64,000 nt of DNA from contig NZ_JADPJL010000014.1 of the NCBI RefSeq assembly GCF_023073415.1, positions 1-64,000 of the forward strand, given 5' to 3'. Source of the stretch: Bradyrhizobium sp. 190 (GTDB lineage: Bacteria; Pseudomonadota; Alphaproteobacteria; Rhizobiales; Xanthobacteraceae). Position 1 is the first letter of the stretch; the number at the start of each line of letters is the position of its first letter. The notes beneath the pieces were generated by a model that was given only the letters and a program-made list of their open reading frames with translations, was not told the DNA's origin and did not search any database. Shown piece after piece: positions 52,006-61,247 of this stretch. The position numbers and the translations under genes were made by a program.

Positions 52006-53310
52006 ATGAATAAGAGTAACGTCCGCTGGCCCAATTCGCTGTGGGCGGCGATGACGCCATCGGGGCCTGAATTGCCCGAACTGACCGGCACGCAGCAGGC
52101 GGACGTGATCGTGATCGGCGGCGGCTTCACCGGCCTTTCCACCGCGCTGCATCTGCGCGAAGCGGGCGTCGATGTCGCGATCGTCGAGGCAGCGGAACCG
52201 GGATGGGGTGCATCGGGCCGCAACAACGGCCAGGTGATCCCGACGCTGTCGCGGCCCGATCCGGAGGACATTGTTGCGAAGCACGGCGAGGCGGGAGAGC
52301 GTTTTGTCGGCATGCTGCGCGACAGTGCTTCGTATCTGTTCGACGTGACAAGGCGCTACAACATCGATGCCGAAGGGGAACAGGCCGGCTGGGTTCAGCC
52401 TGTGCATTCGCCCGGCCGCATCAAGATCGCGGAGCGGCGGGTGCGGCAATGGTCGAAGTTCGGCGCGCCGGTTGAGTTGCTGTCGCGCGAACAGACGCGG
52501 GACATGCTCGGGTCCGATGCATGGTTCGGCGGTTTCTGGAACAGGACCGGCGGCCACATCAATCCGCTTGCGCTGGCCCGCGGCCTCGCGCGCACCGTGC
52601 TCGAACTCGGCGCTCGCATCTATGCGCGCTCGCCGGCAGAAAGCTTTGAGCGCCGGAACGACCGCTGGGTGGTGAAGACGGCAAAGGGCGAGATTTCCGG
52701 CCGCGCGCTTGTCGTGGCAACCAACGCCTACAGCGGCGAATTTTCGAAGTCGCTTGTGCCTGACATCGCGCGCGAGGTGATGCCGGTGCTGTCCTGGCAG
52801 ATGGCAACGCAGCCGCTGTCGGATAATGTCCGCAAGACCATCATTCCCGGCCGGCAGGCGATGTCGGACACCCACGGCGAACTCTATTTCGCGCGCTATG
52901 ACGCCCGAAACCGCCTCGTCACCGGCGGCGCGGTGGTCGGCCCCGGCAACAAGGTGGAGCGGATCAAGGCGCGCGTCACGGAGCGTTTACAGCGGCTGTG
53001 GCCGCAGATCGGCGAGGTCTCGTTCGATTACGTCTGGAACGGCTATGTCGGCATGACCACGGATTTCCTGCCGCGCATTCACAAGCTCGGTCCCAACGCC
53101 TATGGCTGGACCGGCTGCAACGGCCGCGCCGTGGCGCTGACGATCCCGCTCGGCAATGAACTCGCCAAGGCCGTCCGCGGCGTGCCGGAAAACGAGCTGG
53201 CGCTGCCGTTTACCGGGCCGGTGCCGATCGTGGGCCACGGCATTTTGCGCAAACTGGCCCCGCTGATGCTGCTGGTCTACCGCCGCCGAGATGCGAGGGA
53301 GATGGCCTGA
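52006..53310 (+). CDS. FAD-dependent amine/amino-acid oxidase (DadA/PuuB-like)
   Basis: A 434-residue D-amino-acid-oxidase-fold flavoprotein. VIVIGGGFTGLSTALHLREAGVDVAIVEA near residues 34-62 is the FAD-binding start, and GASGRNNGQV near 69 is typical of the DadA/PuuB/OrdL group. NGYVGMTTDFLPRIHKLG and GCNGRAVALTIPLGNELA close the active site near 345 and 368. The start of the chain (NVRWPNSLWAAM) resembles gamma-glutamylputrescine oxidase. AAAGGA precedes the ATG. The substrate, perhaps a polyamine derivative or a peptide-derived amine, is not certain. The adjacent Dpp-type importer on the other strand may be linked. Confidence 0.86.
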   Translation: MNKSNVRWPNSLWAAMTPSGPELPELTGTQQADVIVIGGGFTGLSTALHLREAGVDVAIVEAAEPGWGASGRNNGQVIPTLSRPDPEDIVAKHGEAGERFVGMLRDSASYLFDVTRRYNIDAEGEQAGWVQPVHSPGRIKIAERRVRQWSKFGAPVELLSREQTRDMLGSDAWFGGFWNRTGGHINPLALARGLARTVLELGARIYARSPAESFERRNDRWVVKTAKGEISGRALVVATNAYSGEFSKSLVPDIAREVMPVLSWQMATQPLSDNVRKTIIPGRQAMSDTHGELYFARYDARNRLVTGGAVVGPGNKVERIKARVTERLQRLWPQIGEVSFDYVWNGYVGMTTDFLPRIHKLGPNAYGWTGCNGRAVALTIPLGNELAKAVRGVPENELALPFTGPVPIVGHGILRKLAPLMLLVYRRRDAREMA

Positions 53311-53311
53311 A

Positions 53312-53347
53312 CTTCTCCTTCTCCCCGCAAGAGCGGAGAGGGAGAAG
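53312..53347. terminator. Hairpin between convergent genes
   Basis: CTTCTCCTTCTCCCCGC at 53312-53328 pairs imperfectly with GCGGAGAGGGAGAAG ending at 53347 across a short loop. It fills the whole gap between the oxidase stop (53310) and the ATPase stop (53348), as expected for a bidirectional terminator. It is related to the hairpin at 4411-4436. Confidence 0.6.
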
Positions 53348-54979
53348 CTACACCGCCGCTGTATCGTGCTCCCTCGCAAACTCCCCACCCGGAATCGAAT
53401 CGAGCAGCGCCCGCGTGTAAGCGTGCTGCGGGTTGCCGAACACTTCGCCTGCGAGCCCGTGCTCCACCACTTCTCCGTCCTTCATCACGGCGACGAGGTC
53501 GCAGATTTGTGCGGCCACACGCAGATCATGCGTGATGAAGACGATGGAGAGCCCCAGCCGCTGGCGTAATTCAGCAAGCAACTTCAGCACCTGCGCCTGC
53601 ACGGAAACATCGAGCGCCGACACCGGCTCGTCCGCGACCAGCACATCCGGCTTCAGCGCCAGTGCCCGCGCCAGCCCGATGCGCTGGCGCTGGCCGCCGG
53701 AGAATTCATGGGGATAGCGATCGGCAGAGGAAGGATCGAGCCCGACCAGCGCGAACAGTTCTTTGGCATCCGCAATCGCCTGCGCGCGCGGCGTGCCGTG
53801 CACGATCGGGCCCTGCGCCACCAACTCGGCCGCCTTGCGGCGCGGATTGAGCGAAGCGAACGGGTCCTGGAACACCATCTGGATATGGCGCGTCTCGCGG
53901 CGGACTTTTTCGCGCGTCATCTTCGCCCAGTCATTGCCATCGAGCACGATCGACCCGCTGTCCGGATCGATCAGCCGCACGATGCAGCGCGCCAGCGTCG
54001 ATTTGCCCGAGCCGGATTCGCCGACGATGCCGAGCGTTGCGCCACGCGGCAGGCTGAGCGACACGTTCTTCACGGCCGGCGTCACCCGCGCACCGCGTCC
54101 CAAAAAGCCGCCGGTGCGATAGGTTTTCGAGACATCCTCAATCGTCAGGATATTGTCGGCTGCGAGCGCACGCGGCGGCGGCGCCTTCAGCGGCGGGACG
54201 GCGGCAATGAGCTGTTTGGTATAGGCATGCTGCGGATGGTGCAGCACGTCGGTTGCCATTCCCTGTTCGACGATGACGCCGTGCTGCATCACCACCACGC
54301 GGTCGGCGATCTCGGCGACCACGCCGAAATCATGGGTGATGAACATGACCGCTGTTCTGCGGCGCTGCTGCAGGTCGCGGATCAATTTCAGGATCTGCGC
54401 CTGCGTGGTGACGTCGAGCGCGGTGGTCGGCTCGTCCGCGATCAGCAGTTTTGGATCGAGCGCCAGCGCCATCGCGATCATGGCGCGCTGGCGTTGTCCG
54501 CCGGATAGCTCGTGCGGGTAGGCTTTCGCCGCTACCTTGGGATCGGGAATCCGCACGTCCGCGAGCAGGGCCAGCACCTTCGCGCCGATCTCGGCTTTTG
54601 ACAATTCGGTATGGATCGAGAACATCTCGGCGATCTGGTCGCCGATGGTACGCAGCGGATTGAGCGCCGTCATCGGCTCCTGGAAGATCATGGCAATGCC
54701 GGCGCCGCGCACCTCGCGCATTTGGGCAACGGATGCCGCGCAGAGATCGCGGCCTTCGAACAGTGCCCGGCCACCGTCGATCGTCACTTCATTGGGCAAC
54801 AGCCGCATGACGGCATTCGCCATCATCGATTTGCCGGAGCCGGATTCGCCGACCACGCAGAGGATTTCGTTGGACGCGATCTCCAGCGACACATCCCGGA
54901 GCGCATGCGTCCGATCAGCGCCGCGGGGCAGGCGGACGCTCAAATGCTCGAGCGAGAGGATGGCTTCTTGCTCGCTCAT
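53348..54979 (-). CDS. Dipeptide-type ABC transporter ATPase, fused DppD-DppF double domain
   Basis: A 543-residue protein with two complete ABC ATPase domains. The first has GESGSGKSM near 44, LSGGQRQRAMIAMAL near 163 and [13 protein letters not shown]. The second has GESGSGKST near 325, [15 protein letters not shown] near 436 and [13 protein letters not shown]. The ATG at 54977-54979 overlaps the permease stop as ATGA, so a longer upstream frame is spurious. It ends a four-gene importer operon that begins at 58426. Fused ATPases of this sort are common in rhizobial peptide importers such as the YejF group. Confidence 0.92.
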   Translation of the reverse strand: MSEQEAILSLEHLSVRLPRGADRTHALRDVSLEIASNEILCVVGESGSGKSMMANAVMRLLPNEVTIDGGRALFEGRDLCAASVAQMREVRGAGIAMIFQEPMTALNPLRTIGDQIAEMFSIHTELSKAEIGAKVLALLADVRIPDPKVAAKAYPHELSGGQRQRAMIAMALALDPKLLIADEPTTALDVTTQAQILKLIRDLQQRRRTAVMFITHDFGVVAEIADRVVVMQHGVIVEQGMATDVLHHPQHAYTKQLIAAVPPLKAPPPRALAADNILTIEDVSKTYRTGGFLGRGARVTPAVKNVSLSLPRGATLGIVGESGSGKSTLARCIVRLIDPDSGSIVLDGNDWAKMTREKVRRETRHIQMVFQDPFASLNPRRKAAELVAQGPIVHGTPRAQAIADAKELFALVGLDPSSADRYPHEFSGGQRQRIGLARALALKPDVLVADEPVSALDVSVQAQVLKLLAELRQRLGLSIVFITHDLRVAAQICDLVAVMKDGEVVEHGLAGEVFGNPQHAYTRALLDSIPGGEFAREHDTAAV

Positions 54980-55806
54980 CGCCCCTTCAGCCTCGGATTG
55001 AGCGCGTCGTTGAGCCCTTGGCCGACCAGCGACACCGCGAGCACGGTGACCAAAATGGCGAGGCCGGGGATCGCGGAGACGTACCATTGCAACCGCAGCA
55101 CGTCGCGGCCGAGGCCAATGAGATTGCCCCAGGACGCCACATTGGGATCGGACAGCCGCAGGAAGGCCAGCGCGCTTTCGAGCAGGATCGCGACTGCCAT
55201 CACCACGCTGGCATAGACGATGACCGGCGGCAGCGCATTGGGCAGGATTTCGCCGAAGATGAGCTGGATGTTTTTCATCCCCAGCGTCCGGCCGGCCTGG
55301 ACGAATTCGCGGTTGCGCAACGACAGGAATTCCGCGCGGGTCAGCCGCGCCGGCGCCGGCCATGACACCACGCCGACCGCGATGGTGACGGTGGTCAGCG
55401 TCGAGCCGAACACGGCGACCAGCACCAGCAGCAGCACGAAGTTCGGCAGCGTCTGGAACGCCTCGGTGATCCGCATCAGCACGTTGTCGACCCAGCCGCC
55501 ATAATAGCCGGCGAAGGCACCGACGAGGATGCCGATCAGGATAGCGATTGCCGTGGCGACGCCACCGATCAGGAGCGAGATGCGCGCGCCATAGAAAATC
55601 TGCGCGGCGATATCGCGGCCCGAATTGTCGGTGCCGAGCAGAAAGCGTGGATTGGAGAACGGCCAGATTAGCGGGCGGCCGGCCAGCGCCAGGGGATCAC
55701 GTGGATAGAACCAGCCGGCCGAGATCGCCATCGCAATCACGATCACGAGCAGGATCAGGCCTGCGACCGCGGCGGGACTTCTGAAATAGCGCTTGACCGC
55801 ATCCAT
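54976..55806 (-). CDS. ABC transporter permease (DppC/OppC-like)
   Basis: A 276-residue permease with six helices. LLGTDNSGRDIAAQIFYGARISLLIGG near residue 53 is the DppC signature, and FVQAGRTLGMKNIQLIFGEILPNALPP near 180 is the EAA-type loop. The ATG at 55804-55806 is the in-frame start closest to the domain; a longer frame would overlap the DppB-like gene. It is the third gene of the importer operon. Confidence 0.91.
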   Translation of the reverse strand: MDAVKRYFRSPAAVAGLILLVIVIAMAISAGWFYPRDPLALAGRPLIWPFSNPRFLLGTDNSGRDIAAQIFYGARISLLIGGVATAIAILIGILVGAFAGYYGGWVDNVLMRITEAFQTLPNFVLLLVLVAVFGSTLTTVTIAVGVVSWPAPARLTRAEFLSLRNREFVQAGRTLGMKNIQLIFGEILPNALPPVIVYASVVMAVAILLESALAFLRLSDPNVASWGNLIGLGRDVLRLQWYVSAIPGLAILVTVLAVSLVGQGLNDALNPRLKGR

Positions 55807-55810
55807 CGCG

Positions 55811-56785
55811 TTAACCCGCCGTGATGCGCGGATCGAGCCGCGCATAGATCAGGTCGACGACGAAGTTGACTGATATCACAAGCAGCGCCGAGACGAACAC
55901 GATGCCGAGCAGCGTATTGAGGTCGCGCTGCACCACCGATTCATAGGCCAGCCGCCCGAGGCCGGGCAGCGAGAACACGCTTTCGACCACCACCGATCCG
56001 CCCAGCATGGTGCCGGCCTGCAGCCCGATCAGCGTCACCATCGGCAATAGCGCATTGCGCAGCACGTGCCGCGTCACCACGCGGGTCTCGTCGAGGCCTT
56101 TTGCGCGCGCGGTCCGGACATAATCGAGGTTGAGCACTTCCAGCATCGAGGCGCGCATGATGCGCAGGTAGATCGCGAGGAAGATCAGCCCGAGGGTGAG
56201 CGTCGGCAGCACCAGGTGGCTTGCAATGTCGAATACGCGCCAGATGCCGGTTCGCACCGTGCCGATGTCCTCGAACCCGCCGGGCGGCAGCCATTGCAGG
56301 TAAACGGAAAATACCACGATCGCCATCAGACCGAACCAGAACGACGGCGTCGCATAGAAGATCAGTCCGAGGGTGGAGATCAGCGTATCCGGCCACCGGT
56401 TGACGGCGCGGGCGGCGATCACGCCGAACACAAGCCCGAAGAAGAACGCGAACGACAGCGACGCGGTCATCAAGAGGATCGTCGGCGGCAGCCGCTCCAG
56501 GATGACCGACGCCACCGGCTTGCCGTAGATCGAGGAAAAACCGAGATCGAGCCGCACCAGCCGCCAAAGGTAGTTGCCGAGTTGCGCCGGGATCGAGAGG
56601 TCGAGCCCGTAGAATTTTCGCAGCTCCTTGGCGGTCGCGGCGTCGCCGCCGCCCATCTGCGCCATCATCGCGTCAACAGTGTCCCCCGGTGCGAACTGCA
56701 GCAGCAGAAACACGCCGATCAGGATCAGGATCAGGGTCGGGATCGAGGCGGCGAGCCGCCGCCCCGCTAGGCCAAGGATGCGCAT
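55811..56785 (-). CDS. ABC transporter permease (DppB/OppB-like)
   Basis: A 324-residue permease with six helices, starting with LAASIPTLILILIGVFLLLQFAPGD near residue 11, the family start. TARAKGLDETRVVTRHVLRNALLPMV near 222 is the EAA loop. It lies 24 bp behind the binding-protein gene and 4 bp before the DppC-like gene, in one transcript. Confidence 0.92.
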   Translation of the reverse strand: MRILGLAGRRLAASIPTLILILIGVFLLLQFAPGDTVDAMMAQMGGGDAATAKELRKFYGLDLSIPAQLGNYLWRLVRLDLGFSSIYGKPVASVILERLPPTILLMTASLSFAFFFGLVFGVIAARAVNRWPDTLISTLGLIFYATPSFWFGLMAIVVFSVYLQWLPPGGFEDIGTVRTGIWRVFDIASHLVLPTLTLGLIFLAIYLRIMRASMLEVLNLDYVRTARAKGLDETRVVTRHVLRNALLPMVTLIGLQAGTMLGGSVVVESVFSLPGLGRLAYESVVQRDLNTLLGIVFVSALLVISVNFVVDLIYARLDPRITAG

Positions 56786-56809
56786 AGACCTATCTTGGCG
56801 GATAAGGTG

Positions 56810-58426
56810 TCAGGCGGAAAGCCAAAGATCGTGCCAGCTCGCCGAGCCCCAGCGCGGGGTGTTGGAGTGGTTGCGTGCCTTTGCCGTAATCGTGGTGACG
56901 AAAATCTGCTCGATCGGCATCCAGACCGGCAGCTCCGTATTCACCTCCTTGACGAACTGGGCATAGAGCGCCTTGCGCTTGGCCGGATCGACTTCGGTCG
57001 CGGCGTCGTCGATGGTCTTGTCGACGTTCTTGTCTTCCCAACCCCACTGGTTGGTCCAGGGCGCGCCCTTCGGCTGACCCGAGCGGTACCAGACCGTGGT
57101 CGAGACGGCAGGGTCGTTGCGGTACTGGTGCCAGCCGGTCGCGATATCGAAGGCGTGCTCGTCATAGACCTGCTTGAGAAAGCCGCCGCCGTCGTTGCGG
57201 ACGATCTCGACGGGAATGCCGATCTCGCCAAGCGACTGCTGGATGAAGGTCGACCACAGCGAGATGTCCTCGCCCCAGGGCGCGGGCAGCAGTTTCAGCG
57301 AGAACCGCGTGCCGCCGCGGCCTGCCTTGAAGCCGGCTTCGTCGAGCAGGGCTGCGGCCTTGGCCTTGTCGTAGGGGTATTGCGGCGTGTTCGCACCCGG
57401 ATAGAAATCAGTCGAGGTCGAGGGGATCGGGCCTGTGCCGAGCTTGGCGAAATCGCCGAGAAAATTGTCGATGAAGAACGGGACGTTGATCGCATGCGCG
57501 ATCGCGCGGCGAACCTTGATGTCGGACAATTCCTTGCGGCGGAAGTTGAACTCGAGCGTATTGGTGCGCGCGTTACCTTCATTGCCCTTGGTCGAGACGA
57601 TGAAGCGCTTGTCCTTGCCGAGCCGCGCGAGATCCGAAATGGTCAGGCCTGAGAACGGCGAGTAATGCAGCTCGCCGGCCTCCATCTGTGCCGCAGCCGC
57701 TGCGCGATCGGTGATCACGCGCCAGACGATGCGATCGAGATAGGGCGCGTTCGGCCGCCAGTAATTCTCGTTTCGGTCGGCGATGATGTATTGTCCGCGC
57801 TCATATTTGACGAACTTGAACGGGCCGGTGCCGACCGGTGAAAGGTTAGTTGGATTCTGGCGGATGTCGCCGCTTTCATAGAGGTGCTTGGCCGAGACGT
57901 AGCCGAGGTCGGGCAGGGCGCGCAGCAGGAGATTGAGCGGCATCGGTCGCTCGTATTTGAAGATCGCGGTCTGCTCGTCCGGCGTTTCGACTGATGTGAG
58001 GAAGAGCTGCAGCGTCGATCCGTAATTGAGGATCTTCTTCCACATGTTCATGGCGGTGAATTCGACGTCGGCCGAGGTGAACGGTTTTCCGTCGTGCCAG
58101 GTGACGCCCTTGCGCAGCTTGAACGTCACGGTCTTGCCGTCGGGCGAGGCTTCCCAGCTTTCGGCGAGCACGCCGACCGGCTGGCCGTTGGCGTCGAGAT
58201 CGACGAGGTTTTCCTGGATCTTGCCGCCGATGATGTAGACGCCGGTGGAAGCCTGAATGCTCGGATTGAGCTGGCGCTGCTCGGCGCCGTAATGGACGTT
58301 GAACACGCCGCCCTTGCGCGGCGTTTCCTGCGCGAAGGCCCGCATCGGATTGATCACGTTGGCCGCGATGGCCGCCGACGTCAGCAGCGCGGTGCGGCGA
58401 TTGATCTCAAGGCGCGTCAAATCCAT
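56810..58426 (-). CDS. ABC transporter substrate-binding protein, family 5
   Basis: A 538-residue DppA/OppA-type binding protein. The leader NRRTALLTSAAIAANVINPMRAFAQ carries a twin-arginine-like RR, so Tat export is possible. LAESWEASPDGKTVTFKLRKGVTWHDGKPF near 90 is the family signature. It heads the operon binding protein-dppB-dppC-dppDF on the minus strand. Ligand unknown; peptides or peptide-like compounds are typical. CGGAG lies upstream of the ATG. Confidence 0.91.
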   Translation of the reverse strand: MDLTRLEINRRTALLTSAAIAANVINPMRAFAQETPRKGGVFNVHYGAEQRQLNPSIQASTGVYIIGGKIQENLVDLDANGQPVGVLAESWEASPDGKTVTFKLRKGVTWHDGKPFTSADVEFTAMNMWKKILNYGSTLQLFLTSVETPDEQTAIFKYERPMPLNLLLRALPDLGYVSAKHLYESGDIRQNPTNLSPVGTGPFKFVKYERGQYIIADRNENYWRPNAPYLDRIVWRVITDRAAAAAQMEAGELHYSPFSGLTISDLARLGKDKRFIVSTKGNEGNARTNTLEFNFRRKELSDIKVRRAIAHAINVPFFIDNFLGDFAKLGTGPIPSTSTDFYPGANTPQYPYDKAKAAALLDEAGFKAGRGGTRFSLKLLPAPWGEDISLWSTFIQQSLGEIGIPVEIVRNDGGGFLKQVYDEHAFDIATGWHQYRNDPAVSTTVWYRSGQPKGAPWTNQWGWEDKNVDKTIDDAATEVDPAKRKALYAQFVKEVNTELPVWMPIEQIFVTTITAKARNHSNTPRWGSASWHDLWLSA

Positions 58427-58787
58427 GCGAAATCTCCGGAGGTGATATTGATGGCGGACCGTTCAGGCGTCCGCCTTGAGGGGGATGTTACGATGGAAGG
58501 CGAACGCGAGTCATTTTCTAATCGCTGTGCGAAGCGGAAAATCCTTTCTGAAATCAACGTGCTTACCGCCTGTTCAGCCTGCTCAATTTTTCGGAAGGGC
58601 GCAAAAGGTTGCGGCTCGCCAGAATTGAATTTCTGGCATGCGCAGTCTGAGATTGTGGAAAAACTGCCCCGAAAAGGTGTCTGAAAGCCCTTAAAAACAG
58701 GGGCCCGGCGGCTTTGGAGGCCTAAAAACCAGCCAAAATTGGACGAATCACTTCAACTCGACTAGCGAGATAGCTGTGCAGAATGTC

Positions 58788-58817
58788 GGAAACCCTGTTT
58801 TTTAGGCGGTTTCCGCC
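58788..58817 (+). promoter_or_regulatory. Alternative hairpins in the HU leader
   Basis: GGAAACC at 58788-58794 can pair with GGTTTCC at 58808-58814, and GGCGG at 58805-58809 can pair with CCGCC at 58813-58817. The two stems share bases and cannot form together. They lie about 35 bp before the HU start codon. The rest of 58427-58787 holds no gene I can support; it is relatively A/T-rich and may contain the HU promoter. Confidence 0.4.
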
Positions 58818-58852
58818 ATATCGTCGCCTGTGCCAGAATCAATGGAGCAACC

Positions 58853-59152
58853 ATGGCTACCCAAATGTCTAAGTCGCAGCTGATCGAGAAGATCGCGACC
58901 ACCACCGAAGTTTCGAAGAAAGAGGTCAAGGGCGTGATGGAAGCGCTCGTTGACGTCGGCCACAAGGAGCTCAAGAAGAACGGGGTATTCCTCGTCCCCG
59001 GCTTCGCGAAGTTCGTCGTGGTCAAGAAGCCCGCGACCAAGGCTCGTAAGGGCACCAACCCCTTCACGGGCGAGGAAATGATGTTCAAGGCCAAGCCGGC
59101 CCGCAAGATCGTCCGGGCCCGCCCGGTCAAGGCCGCCAAGGACGCGGTTTAA
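58853..59152 (+). CDS. HU-family DNA-binding protein
   Basis: A 99-residue nucleoid protein of the HU/IHF fold. SKSQLIEKIATTTEVSKKEVKGVMEAL is the N-terminal dimerization part, VFLVPGFAKFVVVKKPATKARKGTNPFTGEEM near 45-75 is the beta-arm region with the conserved NP turn, and a lysine/arginine-rich tail follows. The usual RxGRNPxTG turn of HU is here RKGTNPFTG. GGAG precedes the ATG by 5 bp. The gene stands alone, with a leader above it and a strong terminator below, so it is monocistronic and probably well expressed. Confidence 0.93.
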   Translation: MATQMSKSQLIEKIATTTEVSKKEVKGVMEALVDVGHKELKKNGVFLVPGFAKFVVVKKPATKARKGTNPFTGEEMMFKAKPARKIVRARPVKAAKDAV

Positions 59153-59163
59153 GAAAAGCGAGA

Positions 59164-59190
59164 AGGCCCCCGGCGACGGGGGCCTTTTTG
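59164..59190 (+). terminator. Rho-independent terminator of the HU gene
   Basis: AGGCCCCCGG pairs with the complementary GGGGGCCT across a short cgac loop and is followed by TTTTTG. This is the clearest intrinsic terminator in the window, 11 bp after the HU stop codon. Confidence 0.9.
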
Positions 59191-59212
59191 TCTTGCGGGG
59201 CGCTGCGCCCAG

Positions 59213-59275
59213 CTAGGTTGACCTCATCCTGCGGAGCGCGGCAACGCCGCGCGTCTCGAAGGATGCAGCCCCTAC
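59213..59275. repeat. Interspersed palindromic repeat
   Basis: A ggagcgcggcaacgccgcgcgtctc stem-loop (GCGCGGCaacGCCGCGC) lies inside an element bounded by catcctgcggagc and cgaaggatgcag. The layout is that of scattered repeats in Bradyrhizobium-like genomes. It lies between the HU terminator and the convergent SDR gene. Confidence 0.6.
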
Positions 59276-59276
59276 G

Positions 59277-60056
59277 CTACACCACCGGCGAGCGGCCGCC
59301 ATCGACATTGATGGCGGTGCCGGTGATGAACGATCCCTGCTCGGAGGCCAGGAAACACGCCAGGTTGGCGAATTCCTCCGCCGTGCCGATGCGCCCCAGC
59401 GGGGTGCCCTTGGCGAGGTTCTTGGCAAACACCTCGAAATCCATGTCGGGCGCCTGCGAGGCGTGCCGCTTCACCCATTGATCGCTCATGATCAGGCCGA
59501 CCAGCATCGCATTGACCAGGATGTTGTGCTCGCCGCCTTCGCTCGCCATCACCTTGGTCAGCGCCATGCCGGCCGCCCGCGATACCGAGGTGGGCGCCGA
59601 CGCCGCCGCCGGCGCCTTGGCGTAGGTATTGAGCACGTTGATGATGCGGCCCCATTTGCGCGCCTTCATGCCCGGCCAGACCAGCCTGGAGAAGCGGATC
59701 GCGGCAAACAGTTTGAGGTCGAGGTCTTCCTGCCAGGCTTCGTCGGAGATGTTCTCGAACGCCATCGTCCGCGCCGTGCCCACATTGTTGACGAGGACGT
59801 CGACCGGGCCGAGATCGGCGACGATCTTTTCGTGCGCATTCGCGATATCAGCCGCTTTTGAGACGTCGCAGACATAGTCGCGAACTTCCAGACCGTCCTT
59901 GATCAGCGGTTCCCGCGCGGCCTTGAGGTCCTGTGCGCCGCGCGCCAGCATCGCGACCCTGGCGCCGGAGGAGGCAAATCGCCGCACGACGGCGAGCCCA
60001 ATCCCCCTGCTGCCACCAGTGACGACGGCGACGCGATCTTTCATCGTGACTTGCAT
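59277..60056 (-). CDS. SDR-family protein with altered catalytic motif
   Basis: A 259-residue SDR-fold protein. VVTGGSRGIGLAVVRRFASSGARVAML near residues 10-36 is the cofactor loop, VLVNNVGT near 85 is conserved, and the end ITGTAINVDGGRSPVV is typical. In place of YxxxK the sequence reads TSVSR (within SAPTSVSRAAGMALTK, near 155), so both the catalytic Tyr and Lys appear to be replaced. GGGAGAAC precedes the ATG at 60054-60056, while a longer frame upstream has no ribosome site. The 300 bp upstream (60057-60356), shared with the divergent gene, shows no other feature. Confidence 0.86.
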   Translation of the reverse strand: MQVTMKDRVAVVTGGSRGIGLAVVRRFASSGARVAMLARGAQDLKAAREPLIKDGLEVRDYVCDVSKAADIANAHEKIVADLGPVDVLVNNVGTARTMAFENISDEAWQEDLDLKLFAAIRFSRLVWPGMKARKWGRIINVLNTYAKAPAAASAPTSVSRAAGMALTKVMASEGGEHNILVNAMLVGLIMSDQWVKRHASQAPDMDFEVFAKNLAKGTPLGRIGTAEEFANLACFLASEQGSFITGTAINVDGGRSPVV

Positions 60057-60356
60057 GTTGTTCTCCCGCTCGCGGTCTTCCGTGCCGCTGGTTGGGCCGA
60101 AGGGTTGATCGGCTCGAAAGGCATCATGGTTCCGCGCGCCGGCAGGATCAAGCACGCCCTGTAACGCGCGCTCGCGTCCTCTGACGAACGCGTGAACGCC
60201 GGAAATACCATGCGGTTCGGTGGGCACTTCAGACAAGGATTTTTCCCGTTTGCCGCGGTCGGGAATGGCAACGTTGCTATTTTCTAAAGCGCCTTGTGAG
60301 GCTCGGCGGCCGGACCAAGATCAAACAGAACAAACAATGGAGTCCAGGAGACCACC

Positions 60357-61202
60357 ATGGGCCTGCAACAAGCAAAACTCGAATCGCTTCCCTTCGTCAC
60401 GGCCGAACTGAACTATCTCGCGCCGACACCGGGAAAGCCCCGCACCTACGCCTTCGATCCGCCGCCGGGCGAACCCAAATCAACCGCGCTGCCCGAACCG
60501 CACAACGTCCCGATCTTCGATGCGCGCCTGATCGCCGGCAACCTCTCGCTGGACCGCGAAGGTTTTGCGCTGGTCCGCCATCCCACCATCGTCAAGGATT
60601 TCTATGACGATAAGGAAGTGAGAGGCGTCTACTATCCCGCCGTGGAGGCCTTCCTGAAGGCAACGCTCAAGGCCGATCGCGTTGTCATCTTCGACCACAC
60701 CGTGCGCAAGCGCGTCCAGGGCGCCGCGGATGTCAGGGGCGCCGGGCCGCGCCAGCCGGCCACGCGCGTCCATGTCGACCAGACGGATAAATCAGGCGCC
60801 AACCGCGTTCGCGAACATCTGCCCGTCGAGGCCGACGAACTTCTGAAGGGACGCGTGCAGGTCATCAATGTCTGGCGGCCGATCCGCGGGCCCTTGCGCG
60901 ATACGCCGCTTGCGATGTGCGACGGCCAGACGGTCGAGGCGGGCGATCTCATTGCCTCCGATCTGATCTATCCGAACCGCAGTGGCGAGACCTATTCCGT
61001 AAAATACAATCCGAACCATCGCTGGTACTACATTCCGGAAATGAGGACTGACGAGGCGCTGCTGCTGAAGTGCTACGATTCCGCAACCGACGGCCGCACG
61101 CGGTTCGGGCCGCATACCGCCTTCACCGATCCGACCACGCCGGCCGACGCAGCCCCGCGCGAAAGCATCGAGCTCAGGACATTGGTGTTCCACCGGAACT
61201 GA
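60357..61202 (+). CDS. CmcJ/NvfI-family oxidoreductase-like protein
   Basis: A 281-residue protein that resembles the CmcJ/NvfI (AsaB-type) family, related to non-haem iron and 2-oxoglutarate enzymes of fungal and streptomycete secondary metabolism. The block RVQGAADVRGAGPRQPATRVHVDQTDKSGANRVREHLP near 117-155 carries the HxD pair, VQVINVWRPIRGPLRDTPLAMCD near 165 follows, and NHRWYYIPEMRTDEALLLKCYDSA near 217 plus RFGPHTAFTDP hold the last His. AGGAGACC precedes the ATG. The reaction in this organism is unknown. It is read in the same direction as the MFS gene at 61282. Confidence 0.82.
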   Translation: MGLQQAKLESLPFVTAELNYLAPTPGKPRTYAFDPPPGEPKSTALPEPHNVPIFDARLIAGNLSLDREGFALVRHPTIVKDFYDDKEVRGVYYPAVEAFLKATLKADRVVIFDHTVRKRVQGAADVRGAGPRQPATRVHVDQTDKSGANRVREHLPVEADELLKGRVQVINVWRPIRGPLRDTPLAMCDGQTVEAGDLIASDLIYPNRSGETYSVKYNPNHRWYYIPEMRTDEALLLKCYDSATDGRTRFGPHTAFTDPTTPADAAPRESIELRTLVFHRN

Positions 61203-61247
61203 TCGTCGCAAGCGGGAGGATTCGCGTTCCCACCCTATTGGTGATAC

